Source: an uncultured Ferrovibrio sp.
Lineage (GTDB): Bacteria; Pseudomonadota; Alphaproteobacteria; Ferrovibrionales; Ferrovibrionaceae
Direction: 5' to 3'
NCBI RefSeq assembly: GCF_937960835.1
Contig: NZ_CALGPC010000012.1
Coordinates: 75,205-139,204 of the forward strand
DNA: 64,000 bases
Within the stretch, counting starts at the first letter, position 1. Each line of letters begins with the position of its first letter. Positions 1 through 7,809 of this stretch are shown piece after piece. The position numbers and the translations under genes are program-made. Under the pieces are notes generated by a model. The model made no database searches, was not told the DNA's origin, and worked only from the letters and a program-made list of their open reading frames with translations.

Positions 1-2
1 CA

Positions 3-437
3 CCGAAATGCGCCGGCGAATATCAGGCGCGTCTCTCCGGCCCTTTGCTCGACCGCATCGACATCACGCTCGAAGTGCCCGCCGTCAGCGCCAGCGATCT
101 CGCAGCACCAGCCCCGCGCGAGGGCAGCGCCGAAGTCGCCGCCCGTGTCGCCAAGGCGCGCGCGATCCAGCGCGAACGCTATGCCGCGGTGGCCGATGGC
201 CGCATCCGCACCAATGCCGAGGCCGATGGTGAAATCCTCGAACAGGTCGCAATACCCGATACTGGCGGCCGCGACCTGCTGCTGCAAGCCGCCAGCGCCA
301 TGCATCTGACCGCGCGGGGCTATCACCGCGTGCTGCGTGTTGCGCGGACGCTTGCCGATCTCGACAACAGCGAGGTCATCCGTCGCCCGCATGTAGCGGA
401 AGCGCTCAGCTACCGCCGCATGGCCTTCGCTCGCTAG
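3..437 (+). CDS. comM: ComM/YifB-type AAA+ Mg-chelatase-like ATPase, C-terminal part (5' truncated by window edge)
   Basis: The frame is open from base 3, so the start lies upstream of the window; about 144 of the roughly 500 residues usual for this family are present. Near the edge the protein reads CAGEYQARLSGPLLDRID, the conserved stretch that ends the AAA+ core of ComM/YifB. It is followed by the C-terminal helical Mg-chelatase domain (ARAIQRERY, SARGYHR-like LTARGYHRVLRVARTLADL). In naturally transformable bacteria ComM is a helicase that drives branch migration during integration of incoming DNA; in other species its role is less clear. The gene ends three bases before the stop of the converging aldo/keto reductase gene. 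Confidence 0.9.
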   Translation, partial: PKCAGEYQARLSGPLLDRIDITLEVPAVSASDLAAPAPREGSAEVAARVAKARAIQRERYAAVADGRIRTNAEADGEILEQVAIPDTGGRDLLLQAASAMHLTARGYHRVLRVARTLADLDNSEVIRRPHVAEALSYRRMAFAR

Positions 438-440
438 TTT

Positions 441-1496
441 TTAAGTCCTCGCCCGCAATTCGGCCTGACCGCGCGCGATCGTGCCGGGATAGCGCTTGTC
501 GGGATACCAGGGCATTTCCGCGATCTTGTCGAAGCCGGGGATGCTTTCCATATGCCGCACCATACGGGCCCGCATTTCGCGATCGGGCAGCGGCCCGCGC
601 AGCACTGCGATATTTTCCGCCGCATGATCGGGATTCGACGTCGCCGGCAGGGCGCAGGTGACGGCGGGATGCGAGATCACCCATTTGAGGAAGAACTGCG
701 CCCAGGTCTCGGCACCGATCTCGCGGGCAAAATCAGGCAGCGGACGCCCCTCCACCACCTTGAACAGCCGTGACTTCTCGAATGGCATGTTGGTCAGCAC
801 CGCCGTGCCGCGCTCGGCCGCCATCGGCAGCAGCCGCTGCTCGGCCTGCCGGTTGAAGATCGAGTAGTTGACCTGCACGAAGTCAAGGTTGCCGCGCTCC
901 ACCCAATTGGTCAGCGGCTCCATATAGGCATTCTCGAAATGCGTCACGCCGAGATAGCGGATGCGGCCCTCCTTTTTCCAGGCGCGCAAATACGGCACCA
1001 TGACATCGACATTCACCAGGCTGTGCACCTGCATCAGGTCGATGCGCTCGCGCCACAATCTGTTTTCGGATTGCTGCAGGCTGCGCCGCGCATGGCTTTC
1101 ATCCATCAGATATTCGCCGGTTGACCAGATCTTGTTGGCGATGAAAAGCTGATCGCTGATACCGAGTGCGGCGGCATGGTCGCCAACGGTGATTTCGCCG
1201 GTGCCATAGAGCGGCGAGGTGTCGATCACCCGCCCGCCGCCATCGAAGAAGCGGCGCATGACTTCGCGCAGATGATCTCGCTTCTGCCCGGGGATGACAT
1301 CGAAAACGAGGAACGTGCCAAGCCCCACCGCCGGCAAAGCCTCATTGGTACGGGGGATGGTGCGCGTGATGATGCCTGATTGCTGCTGCGCGCGGGCCGC
1401 GCCGGCCAGCAAGCCCGGCATGGCCGCCGTCACGCCAAGGCCCAAGGCGCCCTGCATCAGCTTCCGCCGGTTAGTCAAAAAACGCTCTCTCTGCAT
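441..1496 (-). CDS. Aldo/keto reductase with a Tat signal peptide
   Basis: This is a 351-residue NAD(P)H-dependent oxidoreductase of the AKR superfamily. The AKR tetrad is recognisable: Asp and Tyr in VIDTSPLYGTGE, Lys in IANKIW and His in MQVHSL. The N-terminus carries twin arginines (TNRRKLM), a hydrophobic stretch and an AGAARAQQ cleavage region, so the enzyme is predicted to be folded in the cytoplasm and exported by the Tat pathway. The frame opens further upstream at 1598, but the ATG at 1496 has a purine-rich AGAGGGA about 10 bases ahead and starts exactly at the signal peptide. It diverges from the AraC regulator at 1694, which may control it. The substrate cannot be read from the sequence. 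Confidence 0.85.
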   Translation of the reverse strand: MQRERFLTNRRKLMQGALGLGVTAAMPGLLAGAARAQQQSGIITRTIPRTNEALPAVGLGTFLVFDVIPGQKRDHLREVMRRFFDGGGRVIDTSPLYGTGEITVGDHAAALGISDQLFIANKIWSTGEYLMDESHARRSLQQSENRLWRERIDLMQVHSLVNVDVMVPYLRAWKKEGRIRYLGVTHFENAYMEPLTNWVERGNLDFVQVNYSIFNRQAEQRLLPMAAERGTAVLTNMPFEKSRLFKVVEGRPLPDFAREIGAETWAQFFLKWVISHPAVTCALPATSNPDHAAENIAVLRGPLPDREMRARMVRHMESIPGFDKIAEMPWYPDKRYPGTIARGQAELRART

Positions 1497-1693
1497 GGCT
1501 CTTATCCCTCTTGGCCTGCTGCGATGCGCGGGAACGATAGACAAGCCGCACATCGGATGCGCGCGCGATCCTGACCGGATGAGCGCATTCCTGATCAAAA
1601 CTGCAGAGAGCGGCAGATGTGACTGGGATCACTGCCCCCGCGTGCCCCCTTGCGATAGTCTGATCGGGGTGCGGCTCCTGATGGGACAGACAT

Positions 1694-2608
1694 ATGCAGG
1701 AACACGGGCATATTCTTCAGGGACGCAGGATCGATCCGCTGCCCGTCGCCTGGCAGAGCTTTGCCTGGTCCAGCGGCCGCTTCGACATGGCGCGTCGTCC
1801 CTTCGCGAAGGAAGCCGGAGGCCGCATCGCCATCAACCATCACCTCATCCTGGTGACGCTGTCCGGCGGCGCGCGGCGCTGCCAGGTCGCAACGGAATGC
1901 GGCCATCGTTATGACGGCGAGGACTTCGCCGGTGCAGTGTCCTTCATTCCTGCTGGCTGCAGCCGCCACGTCATGCTGCAGAACGTGCAAAGCGAATGGG
2001 CCTCGATATCTCTCAGGCCCGATCTGCTGGACCTGTCCATCCTGAACGCGGAAGGTGACGGCGTTATCGAGATCCCGGCCTTCACGAATGTACGCGATCC
2101 GCTGATTTTCGGCATGCTGACTTCCTTCGCCCAGTTGCGACAGGAGAGCGACAGCATTGATGCTTCTTATGCCGATGCAATGACCCTCGCGCTGGCCCGG
2201 CATCTGATGACGCGCTACGGCCAGGGCCGCGCCTTTCCCCATGGCGCCTTGCGCAATCCCGCATCCTGGAAGCTGCCGCCCTGGCGCCTGCGCCGCATCG
2301 CCGATTACGTCGAGGCTCATCTCGACAAGCCGATTCAGGTTGGCGATCTGGCCGCCATTGCAGGCCTGTCGGTCGGCCATTTCCATCGCGCCCTGCAGGC
2401 CACGATCAGCCAGACGCCTTTGGACTTCATCACCAGCCGTCGCATTGCGCGAGCGCGGCAATTGCTGGCCGAAGGCGATATCGCTGTCACCGAACTCAGT
2501 CTGCTTGTCGGCTTTTCCAGCCCCAGCCATTTTGCGCGGCTGTTCCGCCGTGCCACCGGTGTCAGTCCTTCTGAATACCGCAAAGGCCTTCGCCCATCGG
2601 GCCGCTGA
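1694..2608 (+). CDS. AraC family transcriptional regulator
   Basis: A 304-residue regulator with an N-terminal ligand-sensing region of about 190 residues and a C-terminal AraC/XylS double helix-turn-helix (about residues 200-300). The domain signature is clear: RRIADYVEAHLDKPIQV, LAAIAGLSVGHFHRAL and the second-helix motif VGFSSPSHFARLFRRATGVSPSEYR. Its start is 198 bases from the start of the divergent aldo/keto reductase, the usual layout for a regulator and its target. The effector is unknown. Confidence 0.9.
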   Translation: MQEHGHILQGRRIDPLPVAWQSFAWSSGRFDMARRPFAKEAGGRIAINHHLILVTLSGGARRCQVATECGHRYDGEDFAGAVSFIPAGCSRHVMLQNVQSEWASISLRPDLLDLSILNAEGDGVIEIPAFTNVRDPLIFGMLTSFAQLRQESDSIDASYADAMTLALARHLMTRYGQGRAFPHGALRNPASWKLPPWRLRRIADYVEAHLDKPIQVGDLAAIAGLSVGHFHRALQATISQTPLDFITSRRIARARQLLAEGDIAVTELSLLVGFSSPSHFARLFRRATGVSPSEYRKGLRPSGR

Positions 2609-2687
2609 AGGCTGCTGCTCCTTTATCCGCATTGTCACAGTTCGACCACCGCAGCCTGCTTATGCTGGTGATGGGAGGATGTCTGCA

Positions 2688-4100
2688 ATGCTGCGTTTAG
2701 TTATCGTTCCGTTGCTCGGGTTCATTGCCCTGTTCTGTATCGTCACGCCAGCCTTCGCCCAGCGCGGCAATCCCGATCTCAGTTTCGGCGGCCAGACCGT
2801 CGATGCAATGATCGCCGACTACATGGCCGAGAACATGGTACCCGGCATGGTGCTGGCGGTTCTGCAAGGCTCCCACATGACACGGCTTTCCGCCTACGGC
2901 CTGGCTGATGACGACAACAAGACGCTCACCGGCATAGACAGCCTGTTTGATATTGGCCCGATGGCGGAAGCCTTCACGGCGGTTGCTGTGATGCAGCTGA
3001 TCGAATCCGGCAAGCTCAAACTGGAAGACACGCTGGGCAAGCATCTATCCGACCTGCCCAAGACCTGGCAGCCGCTCAGCATCCATGCCCTGCTGGCACA
3101 TGCCTCGGGCCTGCCAGATTACATGCGTGAGGCGGATTACGACCCGATTCGCGCGGCAACGCCGGCAGATCTGATCGCGCTTGTCGCCGCCAAGCCTTTC
3201 GCATTCAAGCCCGGCATGGATGTCGCCAGAAGCGCCACCGACTACCTGCTGCTGGCCATGATCGTCGAACAGGCAAGCGGCATGCCCTTCCATGATTTCC
3301 TGCGCCGCTATCAGTTCGAACCTTTGGGCTTACGCGACATCGTCTTCGCCGATGAGCTTCGCGGCGATATCACCGAACGCCGCGCCACCGGCTATCGTGA
3401 CGGCGCGCCGGCCGGTCTTGCGCCGCCATCTGCCCGCCCGGGCAGCGGCGGCATCTTCGCGACTGTTGCCGATCTTGGCCGCTGGGCCATGGCCTTGAGC
3501 AGCGACATGCTGATCAAGGATGCGGATTTGCGCGGCGCGCTGCTCAGCCCCGTGCTGCTGCCCGATGGGCGCAGCCTGCCGGTCAATGGTCCCTGGCGCT
3601 TTCCCGGCCGCAAAGGCCTGATGTACGCGGCCGGTAGTACCAGCGGTCACTCCGCGTTTCTCAGCCGCTTCACGGCGCCAGAGGATCGGCTCGACGTCGT
3701 TTTGCTGGCCAACAAGGAAGGGCTGGATCTGACCATGCTGGCGCGGCGCATCGCCGGCGCCTATGACCAGCGGCTGGGACCGCCACCGGGCAAGGATTTG
3801 CGCGCCCGCCAGAGCCCCTATCCGGCCAGCCAGGCTTTCGAACGCTTTGCCGCCATCGTCAAACGGGAGAAGCTCGGCAGTCTGGGCCGGATTTCAGAGA
3901 TCGGCGGGGTTACCACCGCGACCATCACGCCGCCGGCCAGCGATCCGCTGCCGGTCGCCGCACCGCCGGCATCTCCGATCCGCGCCAGCGCCTGGGAAGA
4001 AAAAGGTCAGGTCTGGCTCGGCATTCTCGACAAGGGTCCGCCCAGCGATCTGCGCCGCGAGCTGGAGGAAGCGCTGCTGAAAGCCGTGACGCCGTATTAG
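2688..4100 (+). CDS. Beta-lactamase-fold (serine hydrolase family) exported protein lacking the catalytic SxxK motif
   Basis: A 470-residue protein with a signal peptide (hydrophobic LVIVPLLGFIALFCIV, cleavage after AFA) and an overall class C beta-lactamase/PBP-like layout: LHALLAH-type SIHALLAHASGLPDY, LLLAMIVEQASG and GSGGIFATVADLGRWA. The family's nucleophile motif is missing: where relatives read I-G-S-x-x-K, this protein reads IGPMAEAFTA, so Ser is Pro and Lys is Glu. The Tyr-x-Asn region reads RSATDY and the KTG/HxG region reads GSTSGHS. A catalytic hydrolase role is therefore unlikely and a binding or structural role is inferred. The frame extends up to 2241, inside the AraC gene, but the ATG at 2688 has GGAGG nine bases ahead and begins the signal peptide. 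Confidence 0.85.
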   Translation: MLRLVIVPLLGFIALFCIVTPAFAQRGNPDLSFGGQTVDAMIADYMAENMVPGMVLAVLQGSHMTRLSAYGLADDDNKTLTGIDSLFDIGPMAEAFTAVAVMQLIESGKLKLEDTLGKHLSDLPKTWQPLSIHALLAHASGLPDYMREADYDPIRAATPADLIALVAAKPFAFKPGMDVARSATDYLLLAMIVEQASGMPFHDFLRRYQFEPLGLRDIVFADELRGDITERRATGYRDGAPAGLAPPSARPGSGGIFATVADLGRWAMALSSDMLIKDADLRGALLSPVLLPDGRSLPVNGPWRFPGRKGLMYAAGSTSGHSAFLSRFTAPEDRLDVVLLANKEGLDLTMLARRIAGAYDQRLGPPPGKDLRARQSPYPASQAFERFAAIVKREKLGSLGRISEIGGVTTATITPPASDPLPVAAPPASPIRASAWEEKGQVWLGILDKGPPSDLRRELEEALLKAVTPY

Positions 4101-4110
4101 GAAGCCCAGC

Positions 4111-4581
4111 CTACGCGCCGATTGTCGGGTAGATCGCGGCGAGAATCTTGTTGACCTCGCCGTTCTCCATCAGCGGCAGGGCCAGTTTGTCCACCGTCAG
4201 GTATTTCCGGGCCGATGGCGATTGGCGCGACACGCCAAGCGGCGCAACGCCGGACCGCACCTGGCGGTATTCCAGCAGCGGCTTCTCGCCCACCAGCGTA
4301 ATGGCTTCCAAGGTGGTCATGCCGGTCAGGTCGAAGCCGAACAGGCTGACCAGATCGGTCCCGTAAACGCGGTAGCGGAAATCGTCGCCGGCAATGCAAT
4401 CCAGCAGCATGAGATGACCCAGCCAGGGGCGAAGCTCCTCGACGGCAAGCTCAGCGCGTGACGGCGCAGGGCGGCCGCTGCGTTTCTCCTCCCAGAAGCG
4501 ATGCAGAGCCTGCAGCTTTGGATGGGCTACGGTCAGCTCGGACGCGTTGGGCTGGGGCATCGTGGGGCGCCACTTGAACAT
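4111..4581 (-). CDS. PAS_5-type PAS domain protein
   Basis: A 156-residue single-domain protein. The pattern LHRFWEEKRSGRPAPSRA, then LRPWLGHLMLLDCI and FRYRVYGTDLVSLFGFDLTG matches the alphaproteobacterial PAS_5 family, which are stand-alone PAS-like sensor domains of unknown function. It has no signal peptide, membrane segment or output domain. It converges with the upstream beta-lactamase-fold gene, with only 10 bases between the stops. The ATG at 4581 was chosen as the first start; an ATG seven codons later is also possible. Confidence 0.75.
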   Translation of the reverse strand: MFKWRPTMPQPNASELTVAHPKLQALHRFWEEKRSGRPAPSRAELAVEELRPWLGHLMLLDCIAGDDFRYRVYGTDLVSLFGFDLTGMTTLEAITLVGEKPLLEYRQVRSGVAPLGVSRQSPSARKYLTVDKLALPLMENGEVNKILAAIYPTIGA

Positions 4582-4754
4582 TGATCTACTCGAAACGAAG
4601 AACTGGGATCAGACATCAGAACGGCGCGCGCACTGAATTACTTTCCGGTAATCGGCCTGTCATCGAACCGCCCAACTGCGAATAACAGGCCGTCAATAGC
4701 AGGTAATGCGTCTCCCGGTAATGCCTTGCCGGGCGGCTATGGCTTGCCTGCAAT

Positions 4755-5810
4755 CTATTCCATCACCGTCCTGCCGCTCCCCAGGCCATCCTGCGGCCGC
4801 CCGTCTTGCAGCCGGCTGTCCTGCAACCGGCCATCTTGCGGATGTCTGACGGCAAACTTGCCCGCGACCGACCGCTGCCCCAGCCGCTCGACCACCTGCG
4901 CCGATAGCCGCCGCACCGCGGGATACTGCAAGTGCAGCGCGTCGAAATAATCCTTGTCCCCATAGGCATCGTCGGCATGCAGGTCGATGACGCGCGCGCC
5001 ATGGCGGGCGCCAACCTCGCGCGCATGCTGAATGATCTGCGACAGGGTTTTTATCGATTGAGGATATTGCTTCCGGTATTCCGGATGGATCGGCGGAAAA
5101 ACGATGGTCAGGTGCTTGCCGCGTTCCGCGACATCGCCGATCAGCCTGCCAAGTTCCTGCACGCAGGCCTTGTCGACCTCGATAGTGCCGTACCGCAGGC
5201 CCCGCTTCATGCTGTCCGGAACTTGCAGCGGACCGGAACCCCAGTCGTCGATATACATGTCGCCCAGGAAGGGTTGCGTCTTCGCCTCCCGCGACAGCGC
5301 GGTTTGGACGAAACGCCGCGGCGCGAAATAGCGCAGATAGAAATACGCCGCAGGCCATTGTCCGAAGGCATAGGCCGCCGCCTCGGAGGCGTTGAACAAT
5401 TCCCGCGGCTCGGTCGTGCAGTTTTCGTAATCCGGCAGGCTGGTGATCATGACGATATGATCCACCTGCTGGAAATGATCGAGGTAGAAATCCAGCATCG
5501 CGCGGGTCTGATGGATTTTCAGATGCACGATGCTGGCATCGAGAAACCGCGTTTTTCCGCCCGCATATTCAGCATAGATGTCGCCGGCGATCTGGCGCCA
5601 GGCAACGGAGGAACCGACGCTGATCAGAGTCGGCTGAAAATCGGGATGTTCACGGTGGAAACGCAGCTTCTCATCCAGCGCCGCAAAGCGTGAGATCGGC
5701 GGGGCCGGGAAATGCTCGGGGAAAAATGCCGCCAACCCGCCATAGAATATGCCCAAGCCACCGATCACTGCGGCCACACCTAGCGCCATGCCAAGTCCGA
5801 AGGATTTCAT
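4755..5810 (-). CDS. Membrane-anchored SGNH/DltD-like hydrolase-fold protein
   Basis: A 351-residue protein with one N-terminal membrane segment (MALGVAAVIGGLGIFYGGLA) and a periplasmic domain. LISVGSSVAWRQI looks like the block-I nucleophile region of SGNH/DltD/AlgJ-type proteins, and DALHLQYPAV near the C-terminus fits the Asp-x-x-His block V. Such proteins often act on or transfer acyl groups in cell-envelope polysaccharides; the substrate is not known here. The start at 5810 was chosen over 5909 because it lies just ahead of the membrane segment and follows a GTGAGG-type site. The extreme C-terminus is a tandem pentapeptide repeat (QDGRL, QDSRL, QDGRP) with no counterpart expected in the family. 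Confidence 0.65.
   Translation of the reverse strand: MKSFGLGMALGVAAVIGGLGIFYGGLAAFFPEHFPAPPISRFAALDEKLRFHREHPDFQPTLISVGSSVAWRQIAGDIYAEYAGGKTRFLDASIVHLKIHQTRAMLDFYLDHFQQVDHIVMITSLPDYENCTTEPRELFNASEAAAYAFGQWPAAYFYLRYFAPRRFVQTALSREAKTQPFLGDMYIDDWGSGPLQVPDSMKRGLRYGTIEVDKACVQELGRLIGDVAERGKHLTIVFPPIHPEYRKQYPQSIKTLSQIIQHAREVGARHGARVIDLHADDAYGDKDYFDALHLQYPAVRRLSAQVVERLGQRSVAGKFAVRHPQDGRLQDSRLQDGRPQDGLGSGRTVME
4789..4848 (-). repeat. Four 15-bp tandem repeats in the 3' end of the SGNH-like gene
   Basis: Four consecutive 15-base units (4789-4803, 4804-4818, 4819-4833, 4834-4848) share the pattern TCyTGCrrCCGgcyg, with the last unit diverged. Because the unit is a multiple of three they encode repeated pentapeptides of the QDGRL type. 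This looks like slippage-driven expansion at a dispensable C-terminus. Confidence 0.75.
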
Positions 5811-6150
5811 CAACCTCACCCAAGGAGAGATAAGAAGGGGCTGCAGACAAGCCCTGTGACTGGCCCATCGCGCGTGGGTTAAGCGGGTAGGTTTGGCGGG
5901 CGGGGCCACTGCCCTTCTGTCGCGCGCAGGCCATATCGCTTCGTTTCATGGAAGCAGAGCATTGTTGGACAAGCGGATCGAGAAGTTCGTAGAAAATAGC
6001 ATCCGTGCCCGGACTTGTTCTGTGACCATCCAAGGCCTTGGTGCGCTGCGGGAAATCCTTGGACTGACGGCTCTGGCCGGAAACCGCTGATTTTGGTGCC
6101 GCTGAAAATGGGGCTTGTAAGGCGGCGTCTTTTATTTACAGTGTATATTA
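5811..6150. other. Divergent intergenic region between the SGNH-like gene and the TetR gene
   Basis: These 340 bases hold the promoters of the two divergent genes. Apart from the TetR-proximal palindrome listed separately I see no convincing gene or RNA structure. Short open frames here lack a ribosome binding site and resemble nothing I recognise. Confidence 0.5.
6137..6145. promoter_or_regulatory. Candidate TetR operator TACAgTGTA
   Basis: A perfect odd palindrome, TACA-g-TGTA, lies five bases before the ATG of the TetR gene at 6151. It is flanked by an AT-rich stretch (TTTATT on the left, TATTA on the right). Its position suggests autorepression of the TetR-led operon. This is inferred from position and symmetry only. 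Confidence 0.45.
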
Positions 6151-6786
6151 ATGCCGAAGACGCTCTCCCAGGCCGAGATCGATGCCTTCCGCGCCAAGCT
6201 CTGCGCGGCAGCCGAGCGGCGCTTTGCCCAATACGGCGTCGAGGGCGTTTCGCTGCGCCAGTTGGCCGAGGATCTCGGCTGCAGCGCCATGACCCCTTAC
6301 CGCTATTTCCGCGACAAGGACGAGATCGTCGCCACCGTGCGCACGGCAGCTCATAACCGCTTCGCCGAAAGCCTGGAGGCAGCGCTTCGCTCGAAGGGCA
6401 ATGCACGTCAGCGCGGTCGCGCCGTGGGTGAAGCCTATATCCGCTTTGCCCTGGAAAATCCCGACAGCTATCGCCTGATGAATGACGCCGCGGAAACCGA
6501 TCCACAGCGTTTTCCGGAACTCGCAAAGGCGCAGGCCCGCTCGCGCCGCACCATGACCGCCTATATCGAAGACCTGGTGGCCGAAGGCGAATTGGAAGGT
6601 GATCCGGAAATTCTCGGCCACGTCTTCTGGGCTACCACCCACGGCCTGATCATGCTGAAATTGGCCGGCCGGATCGATGCCAGGCTGGATTTTCACGATC
6701 TTTACCGGGCTGCCATGCGCCTTCTGGCCAAGGGCGCAGCGCCCAAGGCCGACGCGAAACCAATGCGCCGACGCAAACGCGCATAA
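6151..6786 (+). CDS. TetR/AcrR family transcriptional regulator
   Basis: A 211-residue regulator with an N-terminal TetR helix-turn-helix (about residues 20-65: AQYGVEGVSLRQLAEDLG followed by MTPYRYFRDKDEI) and a C-terminal ligand-binding domain. The tail is basic (MRRRKRA). It is the first gene of a four-gene run with nitronate monooxygenase 24 bases downstream, so it probably regulates its own operon in response to an acyl-CoA or nitro compound. No Shine-Dalgarno site is visible ahead of the ATG, and an AT-rich palindrome abuts it, so a leaderless or very short leader transcript is possible. Confidence 0.88.
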   Translation: MPKTLSQAEIDAFRAKLCAAAERRFAQYGVEGVSLRQLAEDLGCSAMTPYRYFRDKDEIVATVRTAAHNRFAESLEAALRSKGNARQRGRAVGEAYIRFALENPDSYRLMNDAAETDPQRFPELAKAQARSRRTMTAYIEDLVAEGELEGDPEILGHVFWATTHGLIMLKLAGRIDARLDFHDLYRAAMRLLAKGAAPKADAKPMRRRKRA

Positions 6787-6810
6787 AGTTAGAAACGAAA
6801 GGAAACGTCC

Positions 6811-7797
6811 ATGTCCATACCTGCCGTCCTGAAGGGGAAACTCAGCCTGCCGGTCATCGCTTCGCCGATGTTCATCGTCTCCGGCCCCGAACTGGTGATC
6901 GCGCAATGCAAGGCCGGCATCGTCGGCTCCTTTCCGGCGCTGAATGCCCGCCCGGCCGAGATGCTGGAGGAATGGCTGAAGCGCATCACCACTGAACTGG
7001 ACGAATACCGCGCGCAGAATCCCGACAAGCCGGTGGCGCCCGTTGCCGTCAACCAGATCGTGCATCACTCCAACGACCGCCTGAAGCACGACGTGGAAGT
7101 CTGCGTCAAATACAAGGTGCCGATCGTGATTACCTCCCTGCGCGCGCCGGACGAAGTGGTGGGGGCGATTCATTCCTATGGCGGCATCGTGCTGCATGAC
7201 GTGATCAACATCCGCCATGCCAAGAAGGCGCTGGAAGCCGGCGTTGATGGCCTGATCCTCGTTTGCGCCGGCGCTGGCGGTCATGCCGGCACGCTCAGCC
7301 CCTTTGCCCTGGTCTCGGAGGTGCGGCAGTTCTTCGACGGCCCGGTTGTGCTGTCAGGCTCGATCACCAACGGCAACCAGATTCTGGCTGCCCAGGCGAT
7401 GGGCGCCGATTTCGCCTATATGGGCACGCGTTTCATCGCCACCAAGGAAGCCAACGCCCAGCCGGAATACAAGCAGATGCTGGTCGACACCTCCGCCAGC
7501 GATATCGTCTACTCCTCGCTGTTCACCGGCGTGCATGGCAATTACCTCAAGCCCTCCATCGCCAAGGCCGGTCTCGATCCCGACAACCTGCCGGAAGCCG
7601 ACAAGAGCACCATGAGCTTCGGCTCGGGCGGCAGCTCGAAGTCAAAGATCTGGCGCGACATCTGGGGCGCCGGCCAGGGCGTGGGCAGCATCCATGACAT
7701 CCCCAGCGTTTCGGAACTGGTTGCCCGTCTGAAGCGCGAATACGACGCCGCCCGCGCCAAGCTGACGGCGCTGCCGGCCAGTCTCGCCGCCGAATAA
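6811..7797 (+). CDS. Nitronate monooxygenase (2-nitropropane dioxygenase family)
   Basis: A 328-residue FMN-dependent enzyme of the NMO/2-NPD TIM-barrel family, which oxidises alkyl nitronates to carbonyl compounds and nitrite. The N-terminus LPVIASPMFIVSGPELVIA and the core segment VCAGAGGHAGTLSPFALV (containing the conserved His) identify it, followed by GSITNGNQILAAQAMGADFAY-type and MGTRFIA phosphate-binding motifs. GAAAGGAAA lies upstream of the ATG. It is second in the TetR-led operon, with 12 bases to the acyl-CoA ligase. Members next to fatty-acid genes may act on metabolites other than nitronates. Confidence 0.9.
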   Translation: MSIPAVLKGKLSLPVIASPMFIVSGPELVIAQCKAGIVGSFPALNARPAEMLEEWLKRITTELDEYRAQNPDKPVAPVAVNQIVHHSNDRLKHDVEVCVKYKVPIVITSLRAPDEVVGAIHSYGGIVLHDVINIRHAKKALEAGVDGLILVCAGAGGHAGTLSPFALVSEVRQFFDGPVVLSGSITNGNQILAAQAMGADFAYMGTRFIATKEANAQPEYKQMLVDTSASDIVYSSLFTGVHGNYLKPSIAKAGLDPDNLPEADKSTMSFGSGGSSKSKIWRDIWGAGQGVGSIHDIPSVSELVARLKREYDAARAKLTALPASLAAE

Positions 7798-7809
7798 CCG
7801 GACCCGGAC

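Noticed and set aside
2241..2687. N-terminal extension of the beta-lactamase-fold gene
   Set aside because: It overlaps the AraC gene in another frame and has no similarity to the family; the signal peptide and ribosome site place the start at 2688.
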